A DNA stretch of 64,000 bases, taken from positions 8,866,001 through 8,930,000 of the forward strand of contig JAHCVI010000001.1 of assembly GCA_019096155.1 (NCBI GenBank). Reading direction: 5' to 3'. The DNA comes from Staphylotrichum longicolle (taxonomy: Eukaryota > Ascomycota > Sordariomycetes > Sordariales > Chaetomiaceae). Both the position numbers and the translations under genes were made by a program. How positions within the stretch are numbered: position 1 is the first letter of the stretch; every line of letters starts with the position of its first letter. Under the pieces are notes generated by a model, which was not told the origin of the DNA, did not search any database, and was given only the letters and a program-made list of their open reading frames with translations. This document shows, piece after piece, positions 46,419 through 55,495 of this stretch.

Positions 46419-47412
46419 ATGGGCCTCCTCGACGATGCGGCCTCGGTCATCTCGGCGCGGACCACGCACTCGAAGCGCTCCAAGTCCCACCGCAGCAGCC
46501 GGCCCAAGGACCGCTCCCGCAGCAAGTCGCGCTCCCGCTCGCGCTCGCGCCACCGCTCCTCCCGCTCCGCCGTCGGCATCACCGGCACCGTCGCCTCCTT
46601 CTTTGGCGGCGGCGACGACAACGATGACCGTCACCGTGACCACAGGCACCACCACCGCAGCAGCAGCAAGCATCGCAGCAGCAGCAAGCACCGCAGCAGC
46701 CACAGCCACCGCGACCGCGACGACGACGGCGCCCGCTCATTTTTCGGCCTGCCCAACCCCTCCAGGAGCTCCTTCTTTGGCGGGTTCGGTATGTACCTTA
46801 CTCCCCACCCCCTCCCCATCCCTTCCTCCCACCCCCAAAAACCTCACTAACACCTCCTCCTCCAGGCGGCCGCCACAGCCCCTCGGGCCCCTCCTACTAC
46901 AAGCGCTCCCCGCGCCCGGGCTTCGTCTCGCGCCTGCTCAAGAAGCTCAAGCGCCTGCTGCGCGACCTCGTCTACTACGCCAAGCGGCACCCGCTCAAGG
47001 TGTTCATGCTGGTGCTCATGCCGCTCATCACGGGCGGCGCGCTCACGGCGCTGCTCGCGCGCGTCGGCCTGCGCCTGCCGCCCTTCCTCGAGCGCATGCT
47101 CGGCATGGCCGCCAAGGCCGGGTCGGGCGACTCGCTGGGCCTGGTCGGCGAGGCGGTGCGCATGGTGAGCGGCGCGACCTCTTCGGCCACGGCGGGCGGC
47201 GGCGTGGCGAGGGCGAGCGTCGAGAGGGGGAGGCAGGGCGGGGTGCAGTGGTATGTATCGCCATCTTTTTTTTCATAACCCTTTCCGAGTTGCGCTGTCC
47301 ATGACTGACGTTGGCGAACAGGGAGCGCAGGAGTCTGGAGAAGGATTACCTCGGCGGGGGAGGTGGAGGGTGGGGTGACGGGCTGAAGGGGATTACCAAA
47401 ATGTTTTCTTGA
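46419..47412 (+). CDS. SR-rich protein with one predicted membrane segment, unknown function
   Basis: 281 residues from three exons: 46419-46788, 46866-47250 and 47322-47412. Introns are 46789-46865 (GTATGT, CTAAC, CCAG) and 47251-47321 (GTATGT, CTGAC, ACAG); both keep frame. The start has a strong context (CCGCCACCATGG). The N-terminal third is SR/SH-rich (SRSKSRSRSRSRHRSSRS, then HHHRSSSKHRSSSKHRSS), followed by a Gly/Phe part (SRSSFFGGFGG) and a basic helix (LLKKLKRLLRDLVYYAK) leading into a hydrophobic segment (FMLVLMPLITGGALTALL) at about 175-192. It closes with a glycine-rich tail. No domain recognised; a membrane-anchored, phosphorylatable protein is the most that can be inferred. Confidence 0.75.
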
Positions 47413-47658
47413 TGAGGGACGATGAGGACGATGACGGACATGACATGATGCGAGGATGATGAATCTGGGTGGTTATCTGTGATGATGGCGTTTCGGCACT
47501 TGTTCTACAACAGTTTTCAGTAAAAATATGACGCGGACAGTCTCAAGAGGGGCATGTGTTATTAAATCAAAACTAGTCTATCATTGCACCGGCCACCTTT
47601 TGCATTTGTTGGGTTGATAACTCGATCACGTCGGCTTCTGCTCAGCAGACCGAGGAGA

Positions 47659-48907
47659 CTATTTCCCTTTCCTCCGCCCAGACCTGGTACTCCCTGCAAC
47701 CGACTTGCGCTTCACCGGCGACTGCGTGCTGGACGACTTCTTGGGTGGGAGCGGCGACCGGTCGCGAGACGCACGAGGTTCCGGCGCTGGTTCCCGCCGG
47801 CTGTCGGTGCTGTCCCGCGGACGAGACCGACTACCGCTTCCAGAGACGACTCTGGCCCCTTGTCTGCCGCCCTCATCCTCGGACGATTCGTCGTCCCTGA
47901 GGCCACCACTCGGCCGCCGACTCGCGCCACCAGCTGGGGTCGAGGCATGGCTGGAATACCTCTCCTCCACCTCGATGACGCTGTTGCGCACAGACCCTGC
48001 GACCGGATGGTACGACGTGCGCGTGCCTCCAGTCATGTATTGGAAAGGGTCCTGGAACTGGCCGGCAACCGAAGCCGGCGACCCTCCGTTGCGGGCCTCG
48101 GCAAGAGATTGGGAGAGGGGTCGGCCCGCGATCGGATCCGAAGGCTGGCGGAGAGTCGCCGGCTGCTCGGCGCGGACGTATGTGTATGTGAACGGCGAAG
48201 AGCTCTGTTCCCTGTCGGTGGCGGCCCTGCTCGGCGTCCTCGAAGAAGTCGTGCCCGACCGTTGGCGGGCACGCGCTGTGGGCGGGGGGAAGTAGCCCAT
48301 CGGCGGGTAGGCTGGTTGTCTTTCTTCCGCCTCCGAGGGCGGCCGCGGAGGACTCTCGTCGTCCAACGACAGCCTCTTCTGCCGCGCGCCGGGGCCGAGC
48401 TGTGACAGGGGCACGCTAACCCGCTGCTCCCGCCGTTTTCTCCGCTCCTCGTCCTCCATGCGCTGCAGCCGCCGCTGGTAGGCGGCCAGTTCCTCCTTGC
48501 TCAACTTGACGTCGCTCCGTCCCTTTGCCTGGGCCCGCCGTATCCGGGCCATGGCGGCGTCGGCGAGCGCCTCCTCCTCGGGGTCCAGCAAGGGCAGCCG
48601 CACACCGCCCTCGCCGTCCGAGTCCTGTTCTGAATCGTCCGAAGTCTCGTCGTCGTCCTCGTCCTCGTATGCATACGCCCTCCGTGACCGAGTATTACCG
48701 TCCCTGTCGCCCAAATCGATCCCCGTAAACCGCAGGGGATCACTAACAAACCGATGACCCAATGCATTCGAAGCCAACCCAACGCCCTGTGTATCAAAAT
48801 CACTCTCGCTCTCCAGCTCCTCCACGACCCGCTGGCCCGCCCACCAACTCTCGTCCCCGTTGCGCGCCTCGTGTGTCCTCCTCTCGCGCCTCGATGGTCT
48901 TCCCCAT
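47659..48907 (-). CDS. Unknown charged low-complexity protein directly downstream of PRA1
   Basis: Function unknown; about 415 residues. The recognisable body is NGDESWWAGQRVVEELESES, then GVGLASNALGHRFVSDPLRF, an acidic block (EDEDDDETSDDSEQDSDGEG), a coiled-coil-like basic helix (AAYQRRLQRMEDEERRKRRE), then Ser/Arg/Pro-rich sequence ending KRKSVAGSTRSGRRKGK. It has a nuclear look, with several basic clusters. The start is uncertain: the body frame has no upstream ATG; the only ATG after the PRA1 stop (48905-48907, context CCAATGGGG) is in another frame and needs one surplus base to be skipped near GAGGAGG (about 48880). Unshifted, the body frame continues upstream across the end of PRA1 to about 49035 without an ATG. 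Only 34 bases separate the PRA1 stop from that ATG. Confidence 0.55.
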
Positions 48908-48941
48908 TGGGGCGCTGATTTGGGAGCTCGCGGCCGACCAC

Positions 48942-49472
48942 CTAGACCGCCTCCCCGGAAAAAGCCTCGTCGATGGGCTTGTCCAACAGCGCAGCGTGTC
49001 CGAGAATGGTCACGCCGCTCGCACCAATCAGCCACATCATGGTACCAAGCACACCCGAGATCAGGGCGATGGGAATGGCAATGACGTAGAGACCCGTGTA
49101 CAGCTGCACCGTCGAGTAGCGCTGCTGGCCGAACTCAAAGTCGCGGCCCTCGAGCTTGCCAATCAGAAACATGCCGAGGGCGACAAAGATGACGTCGAAG
49201 AGCAGCAGCGGTTTGCTGACCAGGCCGTAGACGGCGAGCATGAAAAAGACGACGGCATAGTTGCTCGAGAAGTGGCCGAGGTTGTAGTTGACGCGCGACT
49301 GCATCTCGGCAAAGTTGGCCGGCTTGCTGACGCGCTTGAAGTCGAAGAACTCGGAGACGGGCCGCAGGTTCGAAAAGCGGCCGGTCAGCGACCCGGAGCT
49401 CATGTTGGCGAAGCGCTCCTGGATGTTGAGGCGCGACGTCAGGACGTCTATCGGGATCTGAATGCGGGCCAT
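48942..49472 (-). CDS. Prenylated Rab acceptor PRA1 (Yip3 homologue)
   Basis: Small membrane protein of the ER/Golgi that binds prenylated Rab GTPases and assists their membrane delivery; named Yip3 in budding yeast. 176 residues, the same length as yeast Yip3 from memory, in a single exon. The N-terminus is cytosolic with SLTGRFSNLRPVSEFFDFKR and VSKPANFAEMQSRVNYNLGH, the conserved PRA1 stretch. Two hydrophobic hairpins follow: NYAVVFFMLAVYGLVSKPLL / FDVIFVALGMFLI (about 71-105) and YTGLYVIAIPIALISGVLGT / MMWLIGASGVTILGHAALLD (about 125-163). The start ATG is at 49470-49472. Its stop lies 34 bases before the presumed start of the next gene on the same strand. Confidence 0.92.
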   Translation of the reverse strand: MARIQIPIDVLTSRLNIQERFANMSSGSLTGRFSNLRPVSEFFDFKRVSKPANFAEMQSRVNYNLGHFSSNYAVVFFMLAVYGLVSKPLLLFDVIFVALGMFLIGKLEGRDFEFGQQRYSTVQLYTGLYVIAIPIALISGVLGTMMWLIGASGVTILGHAALLDKPIDEAFSGEAV

Positions 49473-51431
49473 TGTGACGTTGTGGACGAGCAGAAGTTTG
49501 CCTGGAGGATGGGAATGGGAGCAGTGGAAATTTCTGCAGTAAACACCGGCGTAAATAGGCCTTTTTGGGTGCGATACGAGGTGCGATGCGACCAGAGGGA
49601 TACGCAACAAAGCGAGGTGCTGTGTTCGGTTGTGCGATCTGGCAAGAACGCGATTGTCAGTTTCGGGACGAGTAAAAATAAATCTGCAGCGGGCCACTCA
49701 GAGCGCCAGGGGTAGCGGCGCAATCTTGGGCAGCGGTACCCACCGGATTACGTCGCCAATTGGGGCGCGTCTGGATTGGGCCTTTTCGTACCTGCTGCCT
49801 GATCAAGAGACGCAATCGGAATGCCGTCGCTGACGAGGCCCGTCGTGTCGCTGCCGGAGGGTGGTGAGCTGAAAATGTGCGATTGCAAAAAGGAGACGCG
49901 GCAGCCGTTTTGGGACAGGGGGACGTGAAATGGTGATCTCCGAAACGAGCCACAAGGCGACCCCAGCGCCACGGGCCTGGTCGGCAACCACCCTCACCCT
50001 GGTCACTCCTGAGCCGCAGCCAGGAGCCAACGGATCCACAGAGTCTCCAGTTCACCGCTCCCGAATCCGGTTTCCACCACGGCACCGAGAAGCCCAACTG
50101 AGTCGGGGGAAGAAGTTGGGAAAGAGGAGAGGAAGAGAGAAGGAAAATGCGGGCAGGACCAGATTTTCTAGCTCCGACCGTGCGCTGTCCCGCCCGGGAA
50201 GCTGCCAGCTGCTGAGTTGGCGGTGGGGCGGTAAGTGCTGCAGCTTCGTGTTGCGGCAGCTGCAAGCCAGTCCCTCATCCATAGCCGTCAGGACCAAAAG
50301 GCGGAGAGATTCGCCCGACTGGACAAGACGAACGAACACCTGCATGTCGCAAGCCAAAGAAAAGTCCCGGGCGACGGGAGTCGCCATGTGTGGAATATGC
50401 CCAAGGCCGCCCGATCGGATACACATGGTTCCTCCGACCAGTCATCCGATGTGGTGCTGCCCAATTCGACCAACCATACACTGAGGAAGTGATACCTACG
50501 AAGTTCCAGGCTTCGGTGTCTCCACGGCATCTCCCATTATAAGCCTGGAATGTCCGTCTGGCTCTGTGTGTTTAATCCTTCCATGAAAAGCATTCTGGGC
50601 TACCTTATGGTGTCCTGATCTGGAGCACGGCGGTTTGGACGCCACAGACATGCTGCTGTGTAAGAGCCGAGCAACAATTAGATAGGTATCCGGGCATCTT
50701 AACACAGACTCAAGGGACGGGAGTGCAATCCAATTATGGAAATCCCGTCTGCTTCACATCATATGAGTTGATTGCGAAAGCCTTGCTTTACGAATACACC
50801 GTATGCCGAACTATTCTTGCTTGGAATCTCCGTTTGCTCCTTTGGATGCGGTGAGCTGCGCGGTGGGCTTCATGCGAGCACACACAACCCCCTACGACGT
50901 CGTGATGGTTGCTCGGTAAGCCCTATTTTCTCTTTCTAGTAGAAAGTGAAATTGAGAGGAATGCCAGGAACCATCCACCATGAAGATCAGATGGAACTGT
51001 GAATGGAGAGAGCCTCACTTCTGCGGTTAGTTCAGGTAAGGTAGACACTAAGGCTGAGTTAGACAAGCTGCGAATCCTTGGTCTCTAGGTGGCAGTGTCT
51101 TTCTAGGTACCTTACCATGACCGGGGTTTCTTTAGGTCTTCCTACCCAGAAACGGATAATGCGTTAGAACTTGAGTTGGGGGAGGTGCCCCGGTCTGCTG
51201 AGACAGCGGGAAGGTGCGGATATCCACCCTCACCAGTGTGTTGCTCAGGTCTTCCGCCTGAACAAAGCTTTGGTATCAACCGGCCGTTTCTCTTTGATAT
51301 CGAATGTTCTTGCTCAACCTCTTTCAGCTTGATCCTTAGCTGCAATCGGCCTTTCCTTGAGCGATCCAACCGATCACATCACTTTGCTCTCCCAACTTCA
51401 CGACAAAAGGAAACGGCGAGAATCTGGCACA
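49473..51431. other. Divergent promoter region, about 2 kb
   Basis: Between PRA1 (-) and the small secreted protein gene (+). No RNA gene or domain-bearing frame. AGGTACCTTA-type strings (51106-51115) recur in other spacers of the window and look like common intergenic motifs rather than genes. Confidence 0.45.
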
Positions 51432-52220
51432 ATGATTCTCAACGCTATCCTCGCTGTCGCCATGCTTATCCCCTCGGCCATCACGGGTTCGATTCCGTTC
51501 AAGCGTCTCGAGGTGCCGCAGCCCAACCCTCTTCCTCTCACCATCGACCCCATTCCCGACTTTGAGGTCGTCAACTTTGAGGCGCAGGCCGTGGCCCTCA
51601 GCAACCGCAACTAGTACACCCCACACCCCCCCCCCCCTCCCCCCATCCCCCAATTTTCTTCATTAACTCTCAGAGAAAGTCACTAACATCCCCCGCTCAA
51701 GCATCTCCTTCCACCTCACCCCGTTCCCCGGCGCAGCCCCCTTCCACTGCTACGCCCTCGGCACCAGCTTCACCCACCGCCTCACCACCATCCCGCAGAC
51801 CTACTGCTACCCGGGAAAGGAACCATCCCCGCCCACCCAACCCCAACCCCCACCGCCACGCCCATCCCCTTCCCCTTCGGCTCCAACTCCACATCCCCCA
51901 CCTCCACAGCCCCCTTCAACAACAAGACCGCGGGGGACACAAACGGCGAGCACGTCTGGTTCTCGTGGACGATGGGCGAGGACGTGGACCCGTCGACGGA
52001 CCCGACGGCCGACGGCGTGTTCGGCATGGGCAAGCAGACGGGCGCCTACCTGAAAGTGGTGCGGCAGGTGAACGGCCTCACGCGGGACGAGGCGGTGCGG
52101 CACGTGCGGGCGCCGCTGCTGCCCGTCGTGGAGGAGGGCACGCTGCTGGAACACCAGGCGTTTGCCGGGGCGGGGAGCTTTAGTCTGGTGGCGTTGCGGT
52201 TTGGGGAGGTTGCTCATTAG
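51432..52220 (+). CDS. Small secreted protein, unknown family, apparent frameshift
   Basis: Predicted extracellular protein of about 233 residues. The N-terminus is a signal peptide (MILNAILAVAMLIPSAITGS) with a likely cut near residue 20. Exon 1 is 51432-51613 and exon 2 begins at 51702; intron 51614-51701 (GTACAC, CACTAAC, CTCAAG) contains a C-rich run and joins NRNY to ISFHLTPFPGAAPFHCYALG in frame. After PQTYCYPGK the frame must change near 51812 (CCCGGGAAAGGAACC), as if one base were missing, to reach GTIPAHPTPTPTATPIPFPF and the conserved-looking end NGEHVWFSWTMGEDVDPSTD, VFGMGKQTGAYLKVVRQVNG. Adding one base makes the total length divisible by three. The few cysteines lie in the middle. 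An effector-like or cell-wall role is possible but not shown. Confidence 0.6.
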
Positions 52221-52484
52221 TACATGGTGGGGGCAAGGGGTGTGTTTGGAGTTTGTGCATGGCATAACAGGACGAGATATCAGGGGGGTTGCGAGGGAGA
52301 TGGAGATGAACTCGGATGGGATTGCAACTTGTGCTGGGGTGATCGTCTTTTAGCTATCTGGCTTTAGCTATCTGGTCTGACGCTGCGCCCTACAGTAGCG
52401 GTGTCTAGCTTGCCGGGCTCCAAATAACAAGACCATCTCTCTAGGTCCCAGAAAGGAACGAGGCAGTCACTTCTCTGCTCTGCC

Positions 52485-53420
52485 CTACAGCGAAACACAG
52501 CCGTTGGCGCTGTCCTCGACAAACAGGCTGCCGTAGATCAGGCCCTCGTTGAGGTTGCTCTCCTGGTAGCCCGAGTTGACCACGTCGCTGGTGCCGGTCG
52601 GCTTCTTGAGGATGCCGATCTGGTACTGGCCCTCGCCCGAGTTGTCGTTGGACACGGCGCTGGTGACGCTCTTGAGCGGCTCGTCGCCCTTGGAGTAGTA
52701 CACCTGGAGTGTGCTGGTCCGTCTGTTAGTCATTTTTGTTTTGTTTTGGAGGATGAGAGCCAGGAAAAACACAAACTTCTTGTTAAAGTCCAGGGTGATG
52801 GCAAAGTTCTGCCAGTCGTTCTTGAGGATGGGCGTCGACCAGATCTGCTTGTTCTTGCGGTCCAGCACCTTCCACGTGTCCTTGGGCAGGCTCGCCTGGC
52901 CGAGGATGGCGCCGGCCTCAAAGTTGAACTGGTTGGCCGAGTAGTCGGCGGCCTCGTGCCAGACGTTGAGGTACTCGTGGCTGAGGTTGAGCGGGCGCTG
53001 GGCGTCCCACTTGAGGCTGAAATGAATCGTCTTGACGCCCTTGCTGCCTGGGCTGCCGTTGTTGGTGTCGCCCGAGAGCTGCAGCCCGGCGCGCCGGAAG
53101 CCGCGCTGGGTCTGGAAGATGCTCTGGTCGCTGATGGTGACCTCGAAGGGCTTGTAGGTGGCGTTGTCGAAGCGGGCGTTGGCGACGGTGGGGAACTTGA
53201 GGATCTCGCTCCACTTGAGGTTCTGGCCCTTGACGTAGTCCGGGTTGAAGATGGAGGTCGCGTAGCTGTCAAAGTCGGTCGGGACGGCGGTGGTCTTGAC
53301 ACGGCCGTCAAAGACGATGGGGCACTTGACGGTGCCGGCGGAGACGGCGCTGGCGCACCCAGGAGCGGCCGAGACGGTCACAGCGGCCGTGAGCAGGCCG
53401 AGGAGAGTGGAGGCGTGCAT
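52485..53420 (-). CDS. Secreted glycoside hydrolase family 131 beta-glucanase
   Basis: Extracellular enzyme; characterised GH131 members, such as that of Podospora anserina, act on beta-1,3-, beta-1,6- and beta-1,4-glucans. 290 residues after splicing: a signal peptide (MHASTLLGLLTAAVTVSAAP) cut near residue 19, then the family start CPIVFDGRVKTTAVPTDFDS, followed by NPDYVKGQNLKWSEILKFP, RGFRRAGLQL and KTIHFSLKWDAQRPLNLSHE. Exons are 52777-53420 and 52485-52713. The intron 52714-52776 has a weak donor (GTTTGT), but ACTAAC and ACCAG are good and it restores DFNKNTLQVYYSKGD. Without splicing the frame happens to stay open, so the intron could be missed. No cellulose-binding module follows; the product ends after VEDSANGCVSL. 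Family assignment is from recognised motifs. Confidence 0.85.
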   Translation of the reverse strand: MHASTLLGLLTAAVTVSAAPGCASAVSAGTVKCPIVFDGRVKTTAVPTDFDSYATSIFNPDYVKGQNLKWSEILKFPTVANARFDNATYKPFEVTISDQSIFQTQRGFRRAGLQLSGDTNNGSPGSKGVKTIHFSLKWDAQRPLNLSHEYLNVWHEAADYSANQFNFEAGAILGQASLPKDTWKVLDRKNKQIWSTPILKNDWQNFAITLDFNKKFVFFLALILQNKTKMTNRRTSTLQVYYSKGDEPLKSVTSAVSNDNSGEGQYQIGILKKPTGTSDVVNSGYQESNLNEGLIYGSLFVEDSANGCVSL

Positions 53421-54419
53421 GGTGTTTGGAGCGTCAACCTCGAATTCGACAGCGTGTCAACCAGGTGTCTAAGTCTCTCCAGAGTCTGTCTGCCACGAGT
53501 TCAAGGGACGACTGCCTCGAGATATACCCCGTCGTCGTTCATTTTAGCGCTCATTACCAGGGCAGCGGCAGAGCGATCGTCATGGCCGTCCGGCTGAATG
53601 CTGCCCATGTTTGGCGAGCGGCATCAGGAACCGCAGAGCACTCATTGATTGACCTCAATGGCGGAATTGGTGCCTGGCCGAATCCCCGTTCCCAGAAGGG
53701 TTCGTCGTTCCGCATCTCCATATTGGTTTTGTGGGGAACCCGGCCGATGTGCTCCCGCGGGCGGGTCGATGCCCCGGGCTTGGCGGGTTTCGGAAGGGGT
53801 ATGTCAACCCTAACCCTTTTCATCTCCGACTTTCCCGGTTCCTGCCGAATGCATCCAGGGCTCGCCAGGAAATTGACGCTGCCGGGAGGGGACTCGAGGG
53901 GGATTTCCTGCCCCAGGCGGCGATCACTTCGCCCAGCCACTGAGGTGGAGACGGCAGGGGCTCAGTGGTCACTGCGCTGTCATCCTTTGCCCGTTTCCGT
54001 CCAATGATACGAAATACGGTGCGCAGCGCTCTTGGCACTGGCACACCTCTTCGAACTTCAGCCCTTTGGGCTCTTCAACAGCCTCTAAGGACGGGCAGTC
54101 GAATCATGGGTTGAGGGATCATGTGCGGGAATGGCAGGGAATTAAGGATGAGGCATAATCATAATCCATCCGACATTTTCCTGAGACCGGCGAGATTCTT
54201 TGTCTATATAAGACAGGACGCCCTTTGGCAAGTGTGAAAGTCGCATCAGGAAAACAACACACACACACACGTTTGACCTCAACCATCGCCAGATACCTCT
54301 CAAGCTGCTCTATTGTTTTTCGTCGTAGAAGAGAGATATTCAGTTCAAGTTGAGCTGGTCACTAACCACAACACTTCATCGCCAATAAGCCATCACGACA
54401 ACAACCCATCACCATCACC
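53421..54419. other. Divergent promoter region between GH131 and YbjQ-like genes
   Basis: Contains the promoters of both flanking genes. AACCCTAACCC at 53806-53816 is a telobox-like string. The open frames in 53.4-54.0 kb lack motifs. Confidence 0.4.
54205..54212 (+). promoter_or_regulatory. Likely TATA box of the YbjQ-like gene
   Basis: TATATAAG, about 208 bases before the ATG at 54420, in a region followed by a CA-rich leader. It is the strongest TATA match near any gene in the window and suggests a sharply initiated, possibly inducible promoter (inference). Confidence 0.5.
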
Positions 54420-55286
54420 ATGTCCCACCGCCTCTCAATGCACGCAAAGGACAAGGACCAGGCCGCCGACATTCCCCCTTCCATCTCCGACCTCCACTGT
54501 ACGCAACGCCCCTCCTTCTACTCCTCTCTCCCTCAGAGCCAACACCTTCCTCCTTTTTCTCTGCTATGCCCCTTTCCCTTCACCCCAACACCAACCCAGC
54601 ATCAAACCAAAACCAAAACACAGAAGGTCTAAAACAAAACACCCACAAAACTGACACGTAATCCCACCATGAAGGCTTCACGGAAACAAACGGCGTCATC
54701 ACCACGACCATGTTCGACGTGCCGGGCTACCGCGTCGTGCGCGTCCTCGGCGCCGTCTACGGGCTGACGGTGCGCTCGCGCAACTGGGCCGCGGGGCTGA
54801 CCATGGTGCTGAAGAGCATCGCCGGCGGGGAGCTGCGGTGGTTTACGAATATGGTGAGCTTCATCATTTTTTTTATTGTCATCATCATTTTTTGTTTGTT
54901 TGAGATGGTGGGTAGTTGGGGAGGGTGATTGTGGGGAGGGTTTCGAGAGAAGGAGGCGAGACAAGACAGCAGAGATGTGCTGGGCAGTGTGACTCTGGAC
55001 CAAGATGTTGAAGAAAGGTTGAAATGCGGTCTTTCTTCTTCAAACGTCAGTTATCAGTCATTGAATCAGAACTAACAAGCAACAGCTGTACAGCGCCCGC
55101 AACGACGCCATCTCGCGCGTCGTCGCCGAGACCCAGGCCCGCGGCGGCAACGCCGTCATCGCCCTACGCTTCGACGCCGGCGACCTCGGCGGCTTCGCGC
55201 AGGTGTGCGCCTACGGCACGGCCGCCATCGTGGAAAAGATTGATGACCGCGTCGAGACGGCTACGCAGTTGGTCCCTTCGTCCTAG
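54420..55286 (+). CDS. YbjQ/UPF0145-fold protein
   Basis: Small protein (152 residues) with the YbjQ (heavy-metal-binding-like, UPF0145) fold, widespread in bacteria and present in some fungi; a pentamer-forming fold without settled function. Exons are 54420-54498, 54675-54853 and 55086-55286. Introns 54499-54674 (GTACGC, CTGAC, GAAG) and 54854-55085 (GTGAGC, CTAAC, ACAG) keep frame. Conserved features: FTETNGVITTTMFDVPGY, VVRVLGAVYGLTVRSRNWAA, GGELRWFTNMLYSARNDAIS, RVVAETQARGGNAVIALRFD and the closing strand AQVCAYGTAAIVE. The polar N-terminal 28 residues are an addition to the bacterial-size domain. No other domain is fused to it. No neighbouring gene suggests a pathway. Confidence 0.85.
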
Positions 55287-55495
55287 ACATGGTTACATAC
55301 ATACTGGTCTGGTCTGGGAGTCTGCTTGTTTCCAGGAGTTTGGCCTGCTGGTTTGGAATTCGGAGTCATTTGTTTATGTTGAATTGCTATGTGCGATACC
55401 AAACTATACACTGAGAGAACTGAGAACTAATATACCCATTGAACTCCTTGACGCCGTTCATGCTATCCAATGCCAACCAATACACTCCCCGTCTA

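Noticed and set aside
51600..51660. C-rich run in the secreted-protein gene taken as a possible assembly gap
   Set aside because: It lies inside a well-formed intron whose splicing joins the two exons in frame.
52746..53597. Plus-strand open frame opposite the GH131 gene
   Set aside because: Val/Gly/Asp-rich antisense shadow without a domain; the minus strand encodes a signal peptide and family motifs.
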